A stretch of DNA of 64,000 bases from Pythium myriotylum (Eukaryota; Oomycota; Peronosporomycetes; Pythiales; Pythiaceae), in assembly GCA_023091665.1 (NCBI GenBank), contig JALJCQ010000017.1:1178001-1242000 (forward strand), given 5' to 3'. The position numbers and the translations under genes are program-made. This document shows, one piece after another, positions 19,535-30,500 of this stretch. Numbering within the stretch: the first letter of the stretch is position 1; the number at the start of each line of letters is the position of its first letter. The notes below the pieces were generated by a model that saw only the letters and a list, made by a program, of their open reading frames with translations, made no database searches and was not told the DNA's origin.

Positions 19535-21391
19535 ATGAAGGTCTTCCCGACGGTCTCCGCTATTGCCCTCGGCCTGTTGGCTGCCATGACGTCCGCGCAG
19601 GACCCTCTCACCGACTTCACGCCGGCCGAGCCCGGCACGCCGGCGTTCCTCAAGCACCGCCCCGTGTTCCACTTCCTCGCTCGCAAGAACTGGATGAACG
19701 ACCCTTGCGGACCGTACTACGACGAAGCCACGGGCCTCTACCACTTGTTCTACCAGTCCAACACGGAGCTCACGACCTGGGGCAACATGACCTGGGGTCA
19801 CGCCGTCTCCAAGGACCAGGTCACGTGGCAGGACTACCCGGATGCGCTCAAGAGCCTCGAGGACAAGTGGGACTACCTCGGTGTCTTCTCGGGCTTCGCC
19901 CGCAACAAGGCCATCGACGGCAAGGACACGGTCTTCTACACGGGCGTGACCAAGCTCCCGATCTCGTGGACGCTGCCGTACCTCTTCGGCGAGCACGTGA
20001 ACTACGCCACGACGAGCGACAACGGCAAGACCTGGCAGAAGGGTTCCAAGCCCTTGATTGAACTGCCGCCGGCGGGTCTCAACGTCACGGGCTGGCGCGA
20101 CCCGAACGTCTTCGACTCGAAGGCGCTCGACAAGGCCTTCGGCCAGACCGGCGAGAGCCACTACCTCATCACGGCCGGTGGCATCCACGGCGTTGGCTCG
20201 CGCATCTTCCTCTACCACTCCAAGAACTACCTCGACTGGGAGTACAAGGGTTTCTTGCTCTCCAAGGAAAAGAACACGACCTTCTCGCAGTACAGCGGTA
20301 ACTGGGGCTTCAACTTCGAGACCACCAACTACATCGAGCTCCCCGATGCTGAGGGCGTGACCCACAACGTGATGATGTTCGCGGCTGAAGGCACTCCGCG
20401 TCGTTACCCGATGTGGGCGGTCGGCGACGTGAGCGCGCCCAAGGCTGGTATCTGCGGCGACGGCGAGACCACCGATGGCTTCTTCAACCCAACGATGGTC
20501 GGTGTGACTGAGTACTCGGACTGGTATGCCAACGCCGTCTTCAAGGACCCGAAGAGCGGCAAGTTCGTCGTCTGGGGCTGGATCGTCGAGGACAACGGCT
20601 ACGAGAAGCAGCCGCAGGGCTGGAACGGTATTCTCTCGGTGCCGCGCACGGTCGACGTCGCGATCATCAAGGACGTGTACGACCCGGAGAACAAGCTCGA
20701 CGCGCCGGGTGACTGGATCGTCTCGAGCAAGCGCGACGTCGCCTCGTGCGGTGCGGCGCAGGGATCGTTCAAGGCCAAGACCATCAAGACGCTCGCGTTC
20801 CAGCCGTTCCAGCAGATCGAGCTGCTCCGTGGCGACAAGATCGAGACCGTCGCGTCGGTCACGCTCTCCAAGGCCGATGGCGAGAAGGTGCTCGATTCCA
20901 AGGGCAAGTCGTTCGAGCTCTACGCCGAGGTGCCGTCGTTCGAGGCCGGTAGCAAGGTGGGCTTCAAGGTGCGCAGCAGCAGCAAGGGCGACGAGTACAC
21001 GTCGGTCGTGTACGATGACAGCACCAAGAAGGTCGTGATCGACCGCTCCAAGTCGTCGAGCGCTGACTGCGCGCCGTTCACGACGGTCAAGCCCAACTCC
21101 AAGAACACCGAGGGCTGGTTCCACCACTACAGCACGGTGCAGGGCAGCGGCGACAAGTGCTCGATCCAGAAGGAGACGCTCAAGTTCCGCGTCTTCGTCG
21201 ACGTCTCGGTAGTCGAGGTCTTCGTGAACGACCGCTTTGTCATCTCCTCGCGCGTCTACCCTTGCGAAGGCCAGACGTTGTCCGACGGCATCTCGCTCAT
21301 CGCCACGGGCGACGCCACGTTCGCCAACGTCAAGGTCTGGACCAACCCGAAGAAGGCGTGGGCCGACAACCGCGAGATCGCCAAGTTCTAA
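19535..21391 (+). CDS. Secreted GH32 invertase (beta-fructofuranosidase)
   Basis: A 618-residue intronless protein with a signal peptide (MKVFPTVSAIALGLLAAMTS, cleaved near SAQ). The five-bladed propeller opens with NWMNDPCGPYY, holding the nucleophile Asp of GH32. WRDPNVF is the RDP motif that binds fructose hydroxyls. The acid/base Glu is most likely in FETTNYIELP, which aligns with the usual YECPGLIEVP; the Cys after Glu is Thr here. The C-terminal half is the beta-sandwich module (VDVSVVEVFVNDRFVISSRV). The enzyme would hydrolyse sucrose or fructans outside the cell, feeding hexose carriers such as SWEETs. It is GC-richer than its flanks, with strong C/G third-position bias typical of highly expressed genes. 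Confidence 0.92.
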   Translation: MKVFPTVSAIALGLLAAMTSAQDPLTDFTPAEPGTPAFLKHRPVFHFLARKNWMNDPCGPYYDEATGLYHLFYQSNTELTTWGNMTWGHAVSKDQVTWQDYPDALKSLEDKWDYLGVFSGFARNKAIDGKDTVFYTGVTKLPISWTLPYLFGEHVNYATTSDNGKTWQKGSKPLIELPPAGLNVTGWRDPNVFDSKALDKAFGQTGESHYLITAGGIHGVGSRIFLYHSKNYLDWEYKGFLLSKEKNTTFSQYSGNWGFNFETTNYIELPDAEGVTHNVMMFAAEGTPRRYPMWAVGDVSAPKAGICGDGETTDGFFNPTMVGVTEYSDWYANAVFKDPKSGKFVVWGWIVEDNGYEKQPQGWNGILSVPRTVDVAIIKDVYDPENKLDAPGDWIVSSKRDVASCGAAQGSFKAKTIKTLAFQPFQQIELLRGDKIETVASVTLSKADGEKVLDSKGKSFELYAEVPSFEAGSKVGFKVRSSSKGDEYTSVVYDDSTKKVVIDRSKSSSADCAPFTTVKPNSKNTEGWFHHYSTVQGSGDKCSIQKETLKFRVFVDVSVVEVFVNDRFVISSRVYPCEGQTLSDGISLIATGDATFANVKVWTNPKKAWADNREIAKF

Positions 21392-21597
21392 GCCGCGCGC
21401 TCGTAGACCAATGCTCCAATACACGTTTGTTCCTTGTCCTCGTTGACGATACGATTGGTCTAGTCTTTCACCGAGAGATGGGCTGCAGGAGTTGATAGCC
21501 GACCAGAGACTATTGATGAGATGGGATGAGACGAGGTGTGAGATGAGAGGATACCTTCCACTTCCCCCTTCTCCCCATTCAAAGATTCGCCAAATCC

Positions 21598-24500
21598 ATG
21601 GCCGACGACGTGCCGGCGCGCCACCGCGCGGCCGCGTGCTTCCACGGCATGCTGAGCGTGCTGCTGCCGCCGCTGCGGCGCGTCGTGGCCGAGCGCGTGG
21701 CCGCGGGGCCGCCGCTGGGGTCCGACGAGCCGTCGCTCGCGCGCGCTGGCGTCCGCATGCAGCTGCAGTTCCTGCGCGACCACTGGGGCACGCACTTCCG
21801 CTCGCACTTGGACTACGCGATGCTCGCGGACGTGAACACGCTCGTGCGCGTCATGAACGCGCTCTTCTACCGAGGCGACGTGGACGTGGGCTTGGTCGAG
21901 AGCGGCATGGACGCCGCCGAGAACATTCTCGACGAGATTGACGACGGCGACGAGACCGCTCGCCAGCTGCGCACGCTCAAGCGGCTTCTGCGACTGAGTG
22001 CTGACGAGGAGGAGGAAGAGAAGGAGCGAGCCCAAGCGCAAGAGCCGGTCTTGCGAGACGAACTCGATGGGGAGGAGAGGCGCAAGGCGCTACTGAAGAA
22101 GGCCAAGATGGTGCTCAAGGCCAAGACAAACGCAAAGGGCAGGAAGCGAGCGAGAGAAGAAGCGGTGCGGCTGCTCACAGAAGCCCTGGCGCTGTCGGCC
22201 ACGACCGCCCAGCAGTGGAAGGTCCTAGTGCTTCGCAGCCAGTATCACTTGGAGCTCGGATACCTGGAGCTCGCACACGAGGACGCATCTCGTGCTCTGC
22301 GTGCAAAGAAGCTTAAGAAGGCGACAGCATTGCGGCTTGGGAACGTTTTGAGCGGCCTGGAGCGGTGGGAAGACGCCGCGAAAGCTTATGGTCTGGGTCT
22401 GCTCCGATCTCCTGAGGACCCAGACTTACTCGAGGCGAAACAGTTTGCGCTGAATGAATTGTCACAAACTCAGAAGCCATTGGATACGACGGGCAATATC
22501 GGAACGGAGTCGCGTGGCTGTTTTGAAAAGGAAGTGGCAGTTGGCGAAGAGCCAAGTGACGAGATGAGCGACGGCAATGCCGCTACCGAAGCACGTGGAC
22601 GCGAGATTAAAGTAGAATTGGGGTCATCGCGACCGAATTCTCCACCTCAGACGGTTTCTCTTCGTGTCGAAAGTAGCTTTTCGCTGGATAGTTCGCAAAC
22701 CAGCCTTTTTGTTGCATCTACAGATTGCAACCATGATGTTGAAGGCAAGATCTCTCCGACGAAGTTTGATCAATTCACTTCAGACGACAATGAACTGCGC
22801 AGCACACGCGAAAGCAAGTCTGCAGTTCCGTCGAATCTACCTGAGAGCGAAGATGAAATCGCCGCCAATGTCTTATATTCAGATTGCGTGGAATGCGGAG
22901 ACCGCAATACTCTCGAACAAAGCGCGATTTCCGGTGGTTCTCCTGACAAACAGCACACAACTCGATTAGACGAACCGACCGAAAACTGCGTGTCTGAATA
23001 CGACGAATCATGCAAGCCATCTTCATATGAGGAAGACGACTCCCATCGAAATGTTTCTCGGGCTGGTGCCAGTGACGTAGTAGCTGACGACTTCGTCGCA
23101 GCCGGTTGCTTCCACGCTGTGCTTCATGCACTCCATGGTGCACTCTCCGACTTTATCTCCCGTCGTAGAATTGAGGGACCGACACTGAGCGAGGAAGAAG
23201 AAAAACAGTACAAGAATCTAGCGAAGGCGGGTATGCGACTTCAGCTCCAGTTCATCATAGATCACTGGGCGTCTCACTTTGCATCAGCGATGTCGAGATC
23301 GTTCTTCAGTGATACCAAGGCACTCCTTCAAGTTCTCAACTCGAGCTATTACTCAGCTCAAATGCCCCGTGAACGCTCTTTATCTGGCATCGAAACGGCC
23401 AGACGAATTCTTCGTTCATTCAATGATGATACCGACGCTGACGACAATATAAACAACATCATTTCCAGTTTTACCGAGATCGTTACGAACAGCGAATCGC
23501 GAATCGCGTCAACAGAACTCTTAGTATTGAAGTCACGAGCGAATTCGAGCCATTCTGAAAATGATCAAATGGTTGAGGGTGATAGTTCCACACAAAGCAT
23601 GCGTGATCTATCTGGAGAAGATGGCGGTGATACTGCGCGAAGTTTTGCCACTCTGGATCACGTTGAACGAGTGGATGCGCTTGACTCACTCAGAGTTGGA
23701 TGTTTTTACGCATTGATACATCTTTTGCGCAGCCCTCTGTCTCGATTCATTTCCTCGAAGTTCGAAGGTATCTTGTTGAGTTCAATTGCTGAGAAAGGGT
23801 ACAGAAAATTGTCCAGAGCAGGAACACGATTCTTGCTCCAGTTTGTTAAAGACTACTGGGCGGACAACTTCTCCGGGCATCCACATGTTCAGCTTGTGAG
23901 TGAATCCAAAACATTGATCCGCACGCTCAGTGCCGGATACTACTCTGCACAAACTACAGCAGATAGATGGAACCAAGGTATCCTAGCTGCCAATCGCCTT
24001 CTCCAGATAGTAAACGCGGATGAGAGTGTGTTAACACGGAGCGCGATTTTTGTGCAGACGGTTATCACCGATAGCGCACGTTCTAGGGCGAGCGCAAGTC
24101 TTCCCATGAACGATTCGAGTGGGGTTAAGTCAGTCGAATTTCGTGTCTTTATTGACCCCACGTTATCGAAAAAAGCACAGAGGAAGCTATTGGTCAAAGA
24201 GGCAAAGATATGCGCGACACAAGCGGCTCATGAGAATGCAGCCGAGTTGTTTTCTGCTGCTCTTACTTTTGCTGCTTCCAAGAAACAACGCACCAAGATT
24301 CTTGCCATGCGTGATGCCTGCTACAGACAGCTTGGACAGAACGGTGAGTCTGGACGAGAAGGGCTAGCCGAGGGTGATGTAAAACAGCACCGTCACACAG
24401 CTCCTTCGGACATTGCGACGTCAGACGGGAAACCTGAACATACGAGCGAGACGACACCAACGCTAACAGTTGGCGCCGGGGCGACATCGATCCCGTTTGT

Positions 24501-27228
24501 TAACACTGCGGAACCCGTTGAAGTTCGAGGGGCAAACAAAACTCCATTGACTCGCGCTCCGCTAGTTATGAATCCGCTGAATCCAGGTCCCGTAGAGTCT
24601 TCTAGCGAAATGTTTTCACGCCGACTGAACAGTTCGAGCAGCGATGGAAATTCAGCTGGCAACACTGATGTTGGTACCAGGAGCGATGAGTGGACTCGTT
24701 CACTTTTAGACCTGCCGCCTATGCGTGAAAAATCTTGTGTTTTTATTGACCCCACGTTATCGAAAAAAGCACAGAGGAAGCTATTGGTCAAAGAGGCAAA
24801 GATATGCGCGACACAAGCGGCTCATGAGAATGCAGCCGAGTTGTTTTCTGCTGCTCTTACTTTTGCTGCTTCCAAGAAACAACGCACCAAGATTCTTGCC
24901 ATGCGTGATGCCTGCTACAGACAGCTTGGACAGAACGGTGAGTCTGGACGAGAAGGGCTAGCCGAGGGTGATGTAAAACAGCACCGTCACACAGCTCCTT
25001 CGGACATTGCGACGTCAGACGGGAAACCTGAACATACGAGCGAGACGACACCAACGCTAACAGTTGGCGCCGGGGCGACATCGATCCCGTTTGTTAACAC
25101 TGCGGAACCCGTTGAAGTTCGAGGGGCAAACAAAACTCCATTGACTCGCGCTCCGCTAGTTATGAATCCGCTGAATCCAGGTCCCGTAGAGTCTTCTAGC
25201 GAAATGTTTTCACGCCGACTGAACAGTTCGAGCAGCGATGGAAATTCAGCTGGCAACACTGATGTTGGTACCAGGAGCGATGAGTGGACTCGTTCACTTT
25301 TAGACCTGCCGCCTATGCGCGAAAAATCTTGTGTTTTTATTGACCCCACGTTATCGAAAAAAGCACAGAGGAAGCTATTGGTCAAAGAGGCAAAGATATG
25401 CGCGACACAAGCGGCTCATGAGAATGCAGCCGAGTTGTTTTCTGCTGCTCTTACTTTTGCTGCTTCCAAGAAACAACGCACCAAGATTCTTGCCATGCGT
25501 GATGCCTGCTACAGACAGCTTGGACAGAACGGTGAGTCTGGACGAGAAGGGCTAGCCGAGGGTGATGTAAAACAGCACCGTCACACAGCTCCTTCGGACA
25601 TTGCGACGTCAGACGGGAAACCTGGAGGTTCAGTGCCGGACCTTCCGGGTGCGCATGACTCCAGTGTGGAGTTACATACTGCCATTACGCTCATGTCAAA
25701 ACGTGACTTTGGTAATGCCATCTTCTGGATCAATAAGGCACTCGCCCGCCCGAACCTCAGGTCCGAGTCGAAGGTGCCATTGTTAGTACTCCGCGCACGT
25801 TGCCGATTCGAGATAAAGCAGTTCAACACCGTGTTTAAGGATGCCAAGGAAGCGCTTGGCATCGACATTTATTCTACCGATGCGTACTATTGGGCGAGTG
25901 CTGCGCTATATCGCACTGATAGACGCGATGACTCTCGTGCATATTGCGACCAAGGTCTTCGAATTGACCCAACGCATCAGAATCTGGTTCGTCAACAGCA
26001 TATTCTAAATGTTGAAAGCACTCACCAAACCGAAACACTTACCGAACCGATTGTGTCAAGTTTAAACACATCAGAGTTGAAATTGTCAGCTCTCTCAGTC
26101 GGTAGCTGCTTTCACGAAGCTCTACCGACCCATAAGGATGAAAACTTTGGCCAGGCGCTCGTTCGTCAGCAGCTCTCTTCAGACCGACCAAGCACTGCTG
26201 AATCAACAAAATGCGAGGAAGCGCAAAATGGTGAGGGTCCAGGGGGTGGGTATGAGTACACATTGGACACAAAGAGCCACCCAGATGACTCAGAAATCAA
26301 GTCGTGCCAAGTCTTACTTCACCTAGCTTCCGAAGGCTCTATTGTGGCTCAGCGTTATTTGGATGCTCGAGAACTAGTGAGTCAAGCATCAAGGCACCTC
26401 CTCAATGGAGAACTTCGCGCTACATATGGCTCCCTTCGTAAAGCTCTAAGACTATGGCCGAAGCTGACCATCCCCATTGGTATGCGAGATGACCTGCTCG
26501 TGGTCGGTTCTCACGATGCTATTGCGTGGGGCGGACCGACGCTCTTCTTCCACCTGCAAGCTATTAAGGCGGGTCTCGATAGCATTTCAGCAGAGAGAGA
26601 GTTCTGGAAAAAGCGTGCTGACAAATATCCGCGTGAGCCTTATCTGCAGGCCAAGCTCGCAGATATCCTGTATCGAGCAGGAGACACCGCCGGCTCTCTC
26701 GATCGCATTCAAAAGGCCTTGAATTACGGGCAGCATGAAGTTAGCTGGCTGTATCTCCGGGCGCGTTGCATTCCGACTGGGCCTGGGTCTCCGAATGGCT
26801 GGTTCTCGAACCTGCTTGGCCCACGACCACCGCAACTCTGCCGTGAAGACGAGTACGTCCAGTTCGTTCAGCTGAGCTCAATAGATGACGAATGGGTGCC
26901 TCATGCATGCTACTCGCTCGGGCTGCTCTATATGTCCAAGAAGGACTTCTTGAGCGCTTGGCAGTACCGTTCTCTAGCGGTCATTGCTGAATCGCGACTC
27001 GAGCAACTCGGTCTGTTCCCTGCAATCGACCAATCTAAGTTTGGTGACAAGAAGAAGCTCCAAGATGCATTTCTTGATGGCACTATAAGGCTTGATGCGG
27101 GGAGTGCTGTGACTGAGTGCGGGTTTCTTCGCTGTGGCTGGTGCGCTACCCCTACATTGACCGCAGAAAACTTCGCTCACCACAAGATTGTTGACTGTGT
27201 GGCACGTCCACTACGCCCGAAGGTTTGA
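21598..27228 (+). CDS. Large CFH-domain/TPR family protein, member A
   Basis: A 1876-residue intronless protein, the largest of the five-gene family. Three copies of a helical domain start near residues 14, 501 and 700. Each opens CF(H/Y) and contains a motif like AG.R.QLQF..DHW..HF, then a Tyr-rich helix such as YYSAQ. Residues about 851-1342 are a 198-residue unit repeated almost identically. A TPR module with RDFGNAIFWINKAL follows near 1366. From about 1580 comes the family C-terminal region: AQRYLDARELV, LLVVGSHDAIAWGGP (near 1635), DDEWVPHACYSLGLLYMSKK, and CGWC-x12-H-x4-C at 1846. The linkers are acidic and Ser-rich. Function unknown; TPRs suggest a scaffold, and the last motif could bind zinc. 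It is convergent with member B. Confidence 0.8.
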   Translation: MADDVPARHRAAACFHGMLSVLLPPLRRVVAERVAAGPPLGSDEPSLARAGVRMQLQFLRDHWGTHFRSHLDYAMLADVNTLVRVMNALFYRGDVDVGLVESGMDAAENILDEIDDGDETARQLRTLKRLLRLSADEEEEEKERAQAQEPVLRDELDGEERRKALLKKAKMVLKAKTNAKGRKRAREEAVRLLTEALALSATTAQQWKVLVLRSQYHLELGYLELAHEDASRALRAKKLKKATALRLGNVLSGLERWEDAAKAYGLGLLRSPEDPDLLEAKQFALNELSQTQKPLDTTGNIGTESRGCFEKEVAVGEEPSDEMSDGNAATEARGREIKVELGSSRPNSPPQTVSLRVESSFSLDSSQTSLFVASTDCNHDVEGKISPTKFDQFTSDDNELRSTRESKSAVPSNLPESEDEIAANVLYSDCVECGDRNTLEQSAISGGSPDKQHTTRLDEPTENCVSEYDESCKPSSYEEDDSHRNVSRAGASDVVADDFVAAGCFHAVLHALHGALSDFISRRRIEGPTLSEEEEKQYKNLAKAGMRLQLQFIIDHWASHFASAMSRSFFSDTKALLQVLNSSYYSAQMPRERSLSGIETARRILRSFNDDTDADDNINNIISSFTEIVTNSESRIASTELLVLKSRANSSHSENDQMVEGDSSTQSMRDLSGEDGGDTARSFATLDHVERVDALDSLRVGCFYALIHLLRSPLSRFISSKFEGILLSSIAEKGYRKLSRAGTRFLLQFVKDYWADNFSGHPHVQLVSESKTLIRTLSAGYYSAQTTADRWNQGILAANRLLQIVNADESVLTRSAIFVQTVITDSARSRASASLPMNDSSGVKSVEFRVFIDPTLSKKAQRKLLVKEAKICATQAAHENAAELFSAALTFAASKKQRTKILAMRDACYRQLGQNGESGREGLAEGDVKQHRHTAPSDIATSDGKPEHTSETTPTLTVGAGATSIPFVNTAEPVEVRGANKTPLTRAPLVMNPLNPGPVESSSEMFSRRLNSSSSDGNSAGNTDVGTRSDEWTRSLLDLPPMREKSCVFIDPTLSKKAQRKLLVKEAKICATQAAHENAAELFSAALTFAASKKQRTKILAMRDACYRQLGQNGESGREGLAEGDVKQHRHTAPSDIATSDGKPEHTSETTPTLTVGAGATSIPFVNTAEPVEVRGANKTPLTRAPLVMNPLNPGPVESSSEMFSRRLNSSSSDGNSAGNTDVGTRSDEWTRSLLDLPPMREKSCVFIDPTLSKKAQRKLLVKEAKICATQAAHENAAELFSAALTFAASKKQRTKILAMRDACYRQLGQNGESGREGLAEGDVKQHRHTAPSDIATSDGKPGGSVPDLPGAHDSSVELHTAITLMSKRDFGNAIFWINKALARPNLRSESKVPLLVLRARCRFEIKQFNTVFKDAKEALGIDIYSTDAYYWASAALYRTDRRDDSRAYCDQGLRIDPTHQNLVRQQHILNVESTHQTETLTEPIVSSLNTSELKLSALSVGSCFHEALPTHKDENFGQALVRQQLSSDRPSTAESTKCEEAQNGEGPGGGYEYTLDTKSHPDDSEIKSCQVLLHLASEGSIVAQRYLDARELVSQASRHLLNGELRATYGSLRKALRLWPKLTIPIGMRDDLLVVGSHDAIAWGGPTLFFHLQAIKAGLDSISAEREFWKKRADKYPREPYLQAKLADILYRAGDTAGSLDRIQKALNYGQHEVSWLYLRARCIPTGPGSPNGWFSNLLGPRPPQLCREDEYVQFVQLSSIDDEWVPHACYSLGLLYMSKKDFLSAWQYRSLAVIAESRLEQLGLFPAIDQSKFGDKKKLQDAFLDGTIRLDAGSAVTECGFLRCGWCATPTLTAENFAHHKIVDCVARPLRPKV
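24149..25624 (+). repeat. 594-bp in-frame tandem repeat, 2.5 copies
   Basis: Copies begin at 24149, 24743 and 25337, the last ending at 25624 after 288 bp. The unit is 594 bp (198 codons), so frame is kept. By eye, copies 1 and 2 differ at only one base in their shared length (t at 24726, c at 25320, synonymous), apart from the first boundary bases. Each unit encodes one TPR-like hairpin (KKAQRKLLVKEAKICATQAA...) and a long Ser/Thr-rich linker. Confidence 0.93.
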
Positions 27229-27583
27229 AACAGATCAGACAAGTCAAACACACAGATCTTCACTTGATCTTGAAACCTGCTATCCCTTTCCTGTGCAGAT
27301 TCCACCGAAACAACGCTCATCGAATCAACAACTCCTGAGCTGTTGAATACTGATCTGCCCCAGTATTAAAACGTCTTACGAACTGTCCTTTCGAAAATTG
27401 TGTGGAATCTCGTCAGTTGGAAAATGGATTTTTCACTTATCCGGATATGCGCGAATCTCTGCCTGAAGCAATAAAGCTCTGCACGTATCGTAAGGCCTTA
27501 ACTACTTGAATAAGAAACAGATGCGACGAATAAGAGCTTGCGCGACAACATTCAAATAACTTGGGCGCCTTCGATTCAAAGCG
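27229..27583. other. Short convergent 3' intergenic region
   Basis: A 355-bp AT-richer stretch between the stop codons of family members A and B. It must hold both terminators; I see no other feature. Confidence 0.4.
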
Positions 27584-30500
27584 TTAATTGCATATCTGCG
27601 GCGGGAAGAACTTCGGTTTCAACATGCACTCGAGTTGTTTGTGCCGGACAAAAGCAGTAGGTGTCATAACGACGTCATCGCACCAGCCACAGCAAAACTG
27701 GTTGTTGGGTTGAGCCGTATCTACTACGCGCTGCTGATCACTCCACGACATGACAGTAGCATCCCCGGTGAACGCTGCATTGAGCGTCGTTTTGTCTACA
27801 AACACACTCTCATCGATGACCGGGAAGAGACCCAAGCGTTCGCTCTCCGACTCGGCAGCCGTGGCTAGAAAGTGGAAGTGCTTGGCTCGAACATACTCCT
27901 TCTTCTTCAGATTAATCATGCCCAGTGAGTAGCAAGCATGAGCCATCCACTCGTCATCTACAGAGCTGTTCTGGACGAATATCAACAGTTCATCTTCACG
28001 CACTTGCGGCCGAGATGAGCGTCTCGTGAACAGACCTTGGAGCCAGACGGCGAGTGTCTCAGTGTCGTCAGGCAGGCACCTCGCGCGGAGGTACTTCCAG
28101 CTCGTAGTATTCTCTCCATTCAGCTCCAATGCCTTCTCCATATGCTCGAGTGAGCCTTTGACGTCTTGGCATCGATACAAAACTTCCGCGAGCATGACAC
28201 GAAGCCGCGCCTCGTTCGGGTATCTCTCGACGCGTTTGGTCCAGAAGTCGCGCTCTGAACCGAGGTCGGTACATCCTGCGGCCTTGGCTTGGAGATAGCT
28301 GTATACGACGGGTCCACCCCAAGCAATAGCATCGTGAGGACCGACCAAGAGGAGATCTCTGGCGAGCTGCTGCGGGATTTCTGACCGTGGCCACAGTTCC
28401 AGCGCCTGCCGTAGGGCCCTAAACGAGTGTGTAATGGCGCCGTCTTGAAGATGCTTTAGAGCTTGGTTCATGAATTGTTGCGATGCAAGGTATCGCTGTG
28501 CAACACTAGAGCCATTGCGTGCGAACAACTTCGCTCTTTCAGTCGTGCTGGCTATAACTTGCATCGGCGGCGAAGAATGCACCCTGGTCTTTGGCATCTT
28601 GACCTGTTCTTTGGCATCGTCTTGTGTTCGATGAATTTCACCTTGCTTGGAAAGCTCGCGTGATCCACCATTTAGCTTCTCGCGATAAATCTCTCGCAGG
28701 TTGCAAAAGGCGACGTCCTGAGGAGCACGCTTGAGTACATTAGAGCACGCGTCAAATGCCTCATTCCACTGTTCGAGTCCCGCATACGCATGGCAACTTA
28801 GACGAAGACCCTCAATCCAATCGGGATGGTCTAATAGACCTTCCTGCGCATCCTCGAGTGCAGTTTGAAACATTCCGAGTTCAAGTCGGCACCTCGCACG
28901 ATGACCACGGAGCTGCATCGCTTTCCTTGTTCGTGCTCCCCCCAAAAGATGGATTGCATCGGAGAACACTATCTCCGCTGCCTTGAAGTGCTTCATTTTG
29001 TTTAGGTTTAAGCCTTCTGCAACTAGCTGGTCCAATGTTTCATTCTTGGACTTCCCGTCACACATTGTCTTGATCTTTTCCATGTGCTGAGCAAATGCAA
29101 CATCTTGCGGCGCGCGCCGTAAGACATGCTCACATGCACTCAGCGCAACGGACCACCGATTCAACGCCATCGACGCGCGACATAATATACGATATCCTTC
29201 GGTCCATTCCGATTGTTTGGCGATTCCGAGTCGAGCATCGCTTGCCGCACCTTCATAGTCTTCCATTGCAATGCGGCAGCGTGCGCGATGGCCAAGAAAA
29301 CTGACATTCAACTTCAGCCTGTCAGACTCAGCCAGCTCGTTTGAGACGGCAAGTGCCGTAAGAGCATCCGTAAACACAGTTTCAGCACTTCGAAACTGGT
29401 TCTGTTGAAAACTGGAAATGCCAACCTGCATCATCTTCTTCATGCTGTCCTGGAACGGACAATTTTGAACTGCCGGCTTGAATGACTGTAGTTTGAGTGA
29501 CAACTCTTCCAACCTGTTGCGGATGATTGCATCTTTTGGGACAACCTTGAGCACAGCCATGCATTCTTCATGGGCCTCGCTCCATCGCTCAAGACATACT
29601 AGAGCCTGGCATACCAATCGATGGCCATCTACCCATTGTGCATCCAGGCTGAGTCCTTCGCGACCATCTTCAATGGAAAGTAAATACTTCTTCTGCGCCA
29701 GCCGTGCTCTTGCCCGGTGACCTAGCAATCTGACGCATTCCTTGGAATTACTGCTCGAGCGGACGAGTTGCAGTGCATCGCTAAAGCAGCGCTCAGCTGC
29801 TAAATACTTGGATTCGGCGGTAAGAGCAAGGCCAGCTCGAATAAATTCCTTGAGTTTCTTGACTTCAAGTTCACGTGAGCCAACTGCGGGCGCTGCCTGA
29901 ACTGAAGTTGTTCCTGCCTGTTGTGCGCTACACTTACTGGGATAATGTTGTGCGGCATCGTCCTCGGATAACAACTGCTGTGACTGGAGAGTTGCTTCGA
30001 GTTGTTCCTTGATTTGTTCAAAAGATGAGTCATGAGGCACGCGTTTTAACACTTGCCCGCATGCGTCCAACGCGCCGCGCCACTGCTTAAGCATCATCAG
30101 AGCACGGCATAGCAGTCGGAACCCTTCGACCCATTCCGATTGCAATGCAATCCCACTACGAGCATCACTTGCCGCACAAGTAAAGTTTGCTAACGCCAGC
30201 ATGCAGCGAGCACGATGACCAAGCAGCTTGACGCGCAGTTTGACAGTTCCAGGAAATGTCTCGTTCCGCTGATGAATAACCTCAAGAGCACTTGAGAATG
30301 ATACCTCTGCTTCTTCAAATCTGTCGCGCTGGAAAAGCGTTAGTCCAGTCTGCATCATCTCCGTGACCTGATTTTGCGGTGCGGTGTTCTTTGGCGCGAC
30401 CTTCTTCGGCGTTGCAATCTGAATTTTACCCAGTAGCTCCTGCTTAATCCTCTGGAAAGCTATATCTTGTGGGGCTTCCTCCAACACACAGAGGCATGCT

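Noticed and set aside
19343..21424. 693-codon minus-strand frame antisense to the invertase
   Set aside because: It is a shadow of strong G/C third-position bias in the GH32 gene. Its translation is Arg/Leu/Val/Asp low complexity with no domain.
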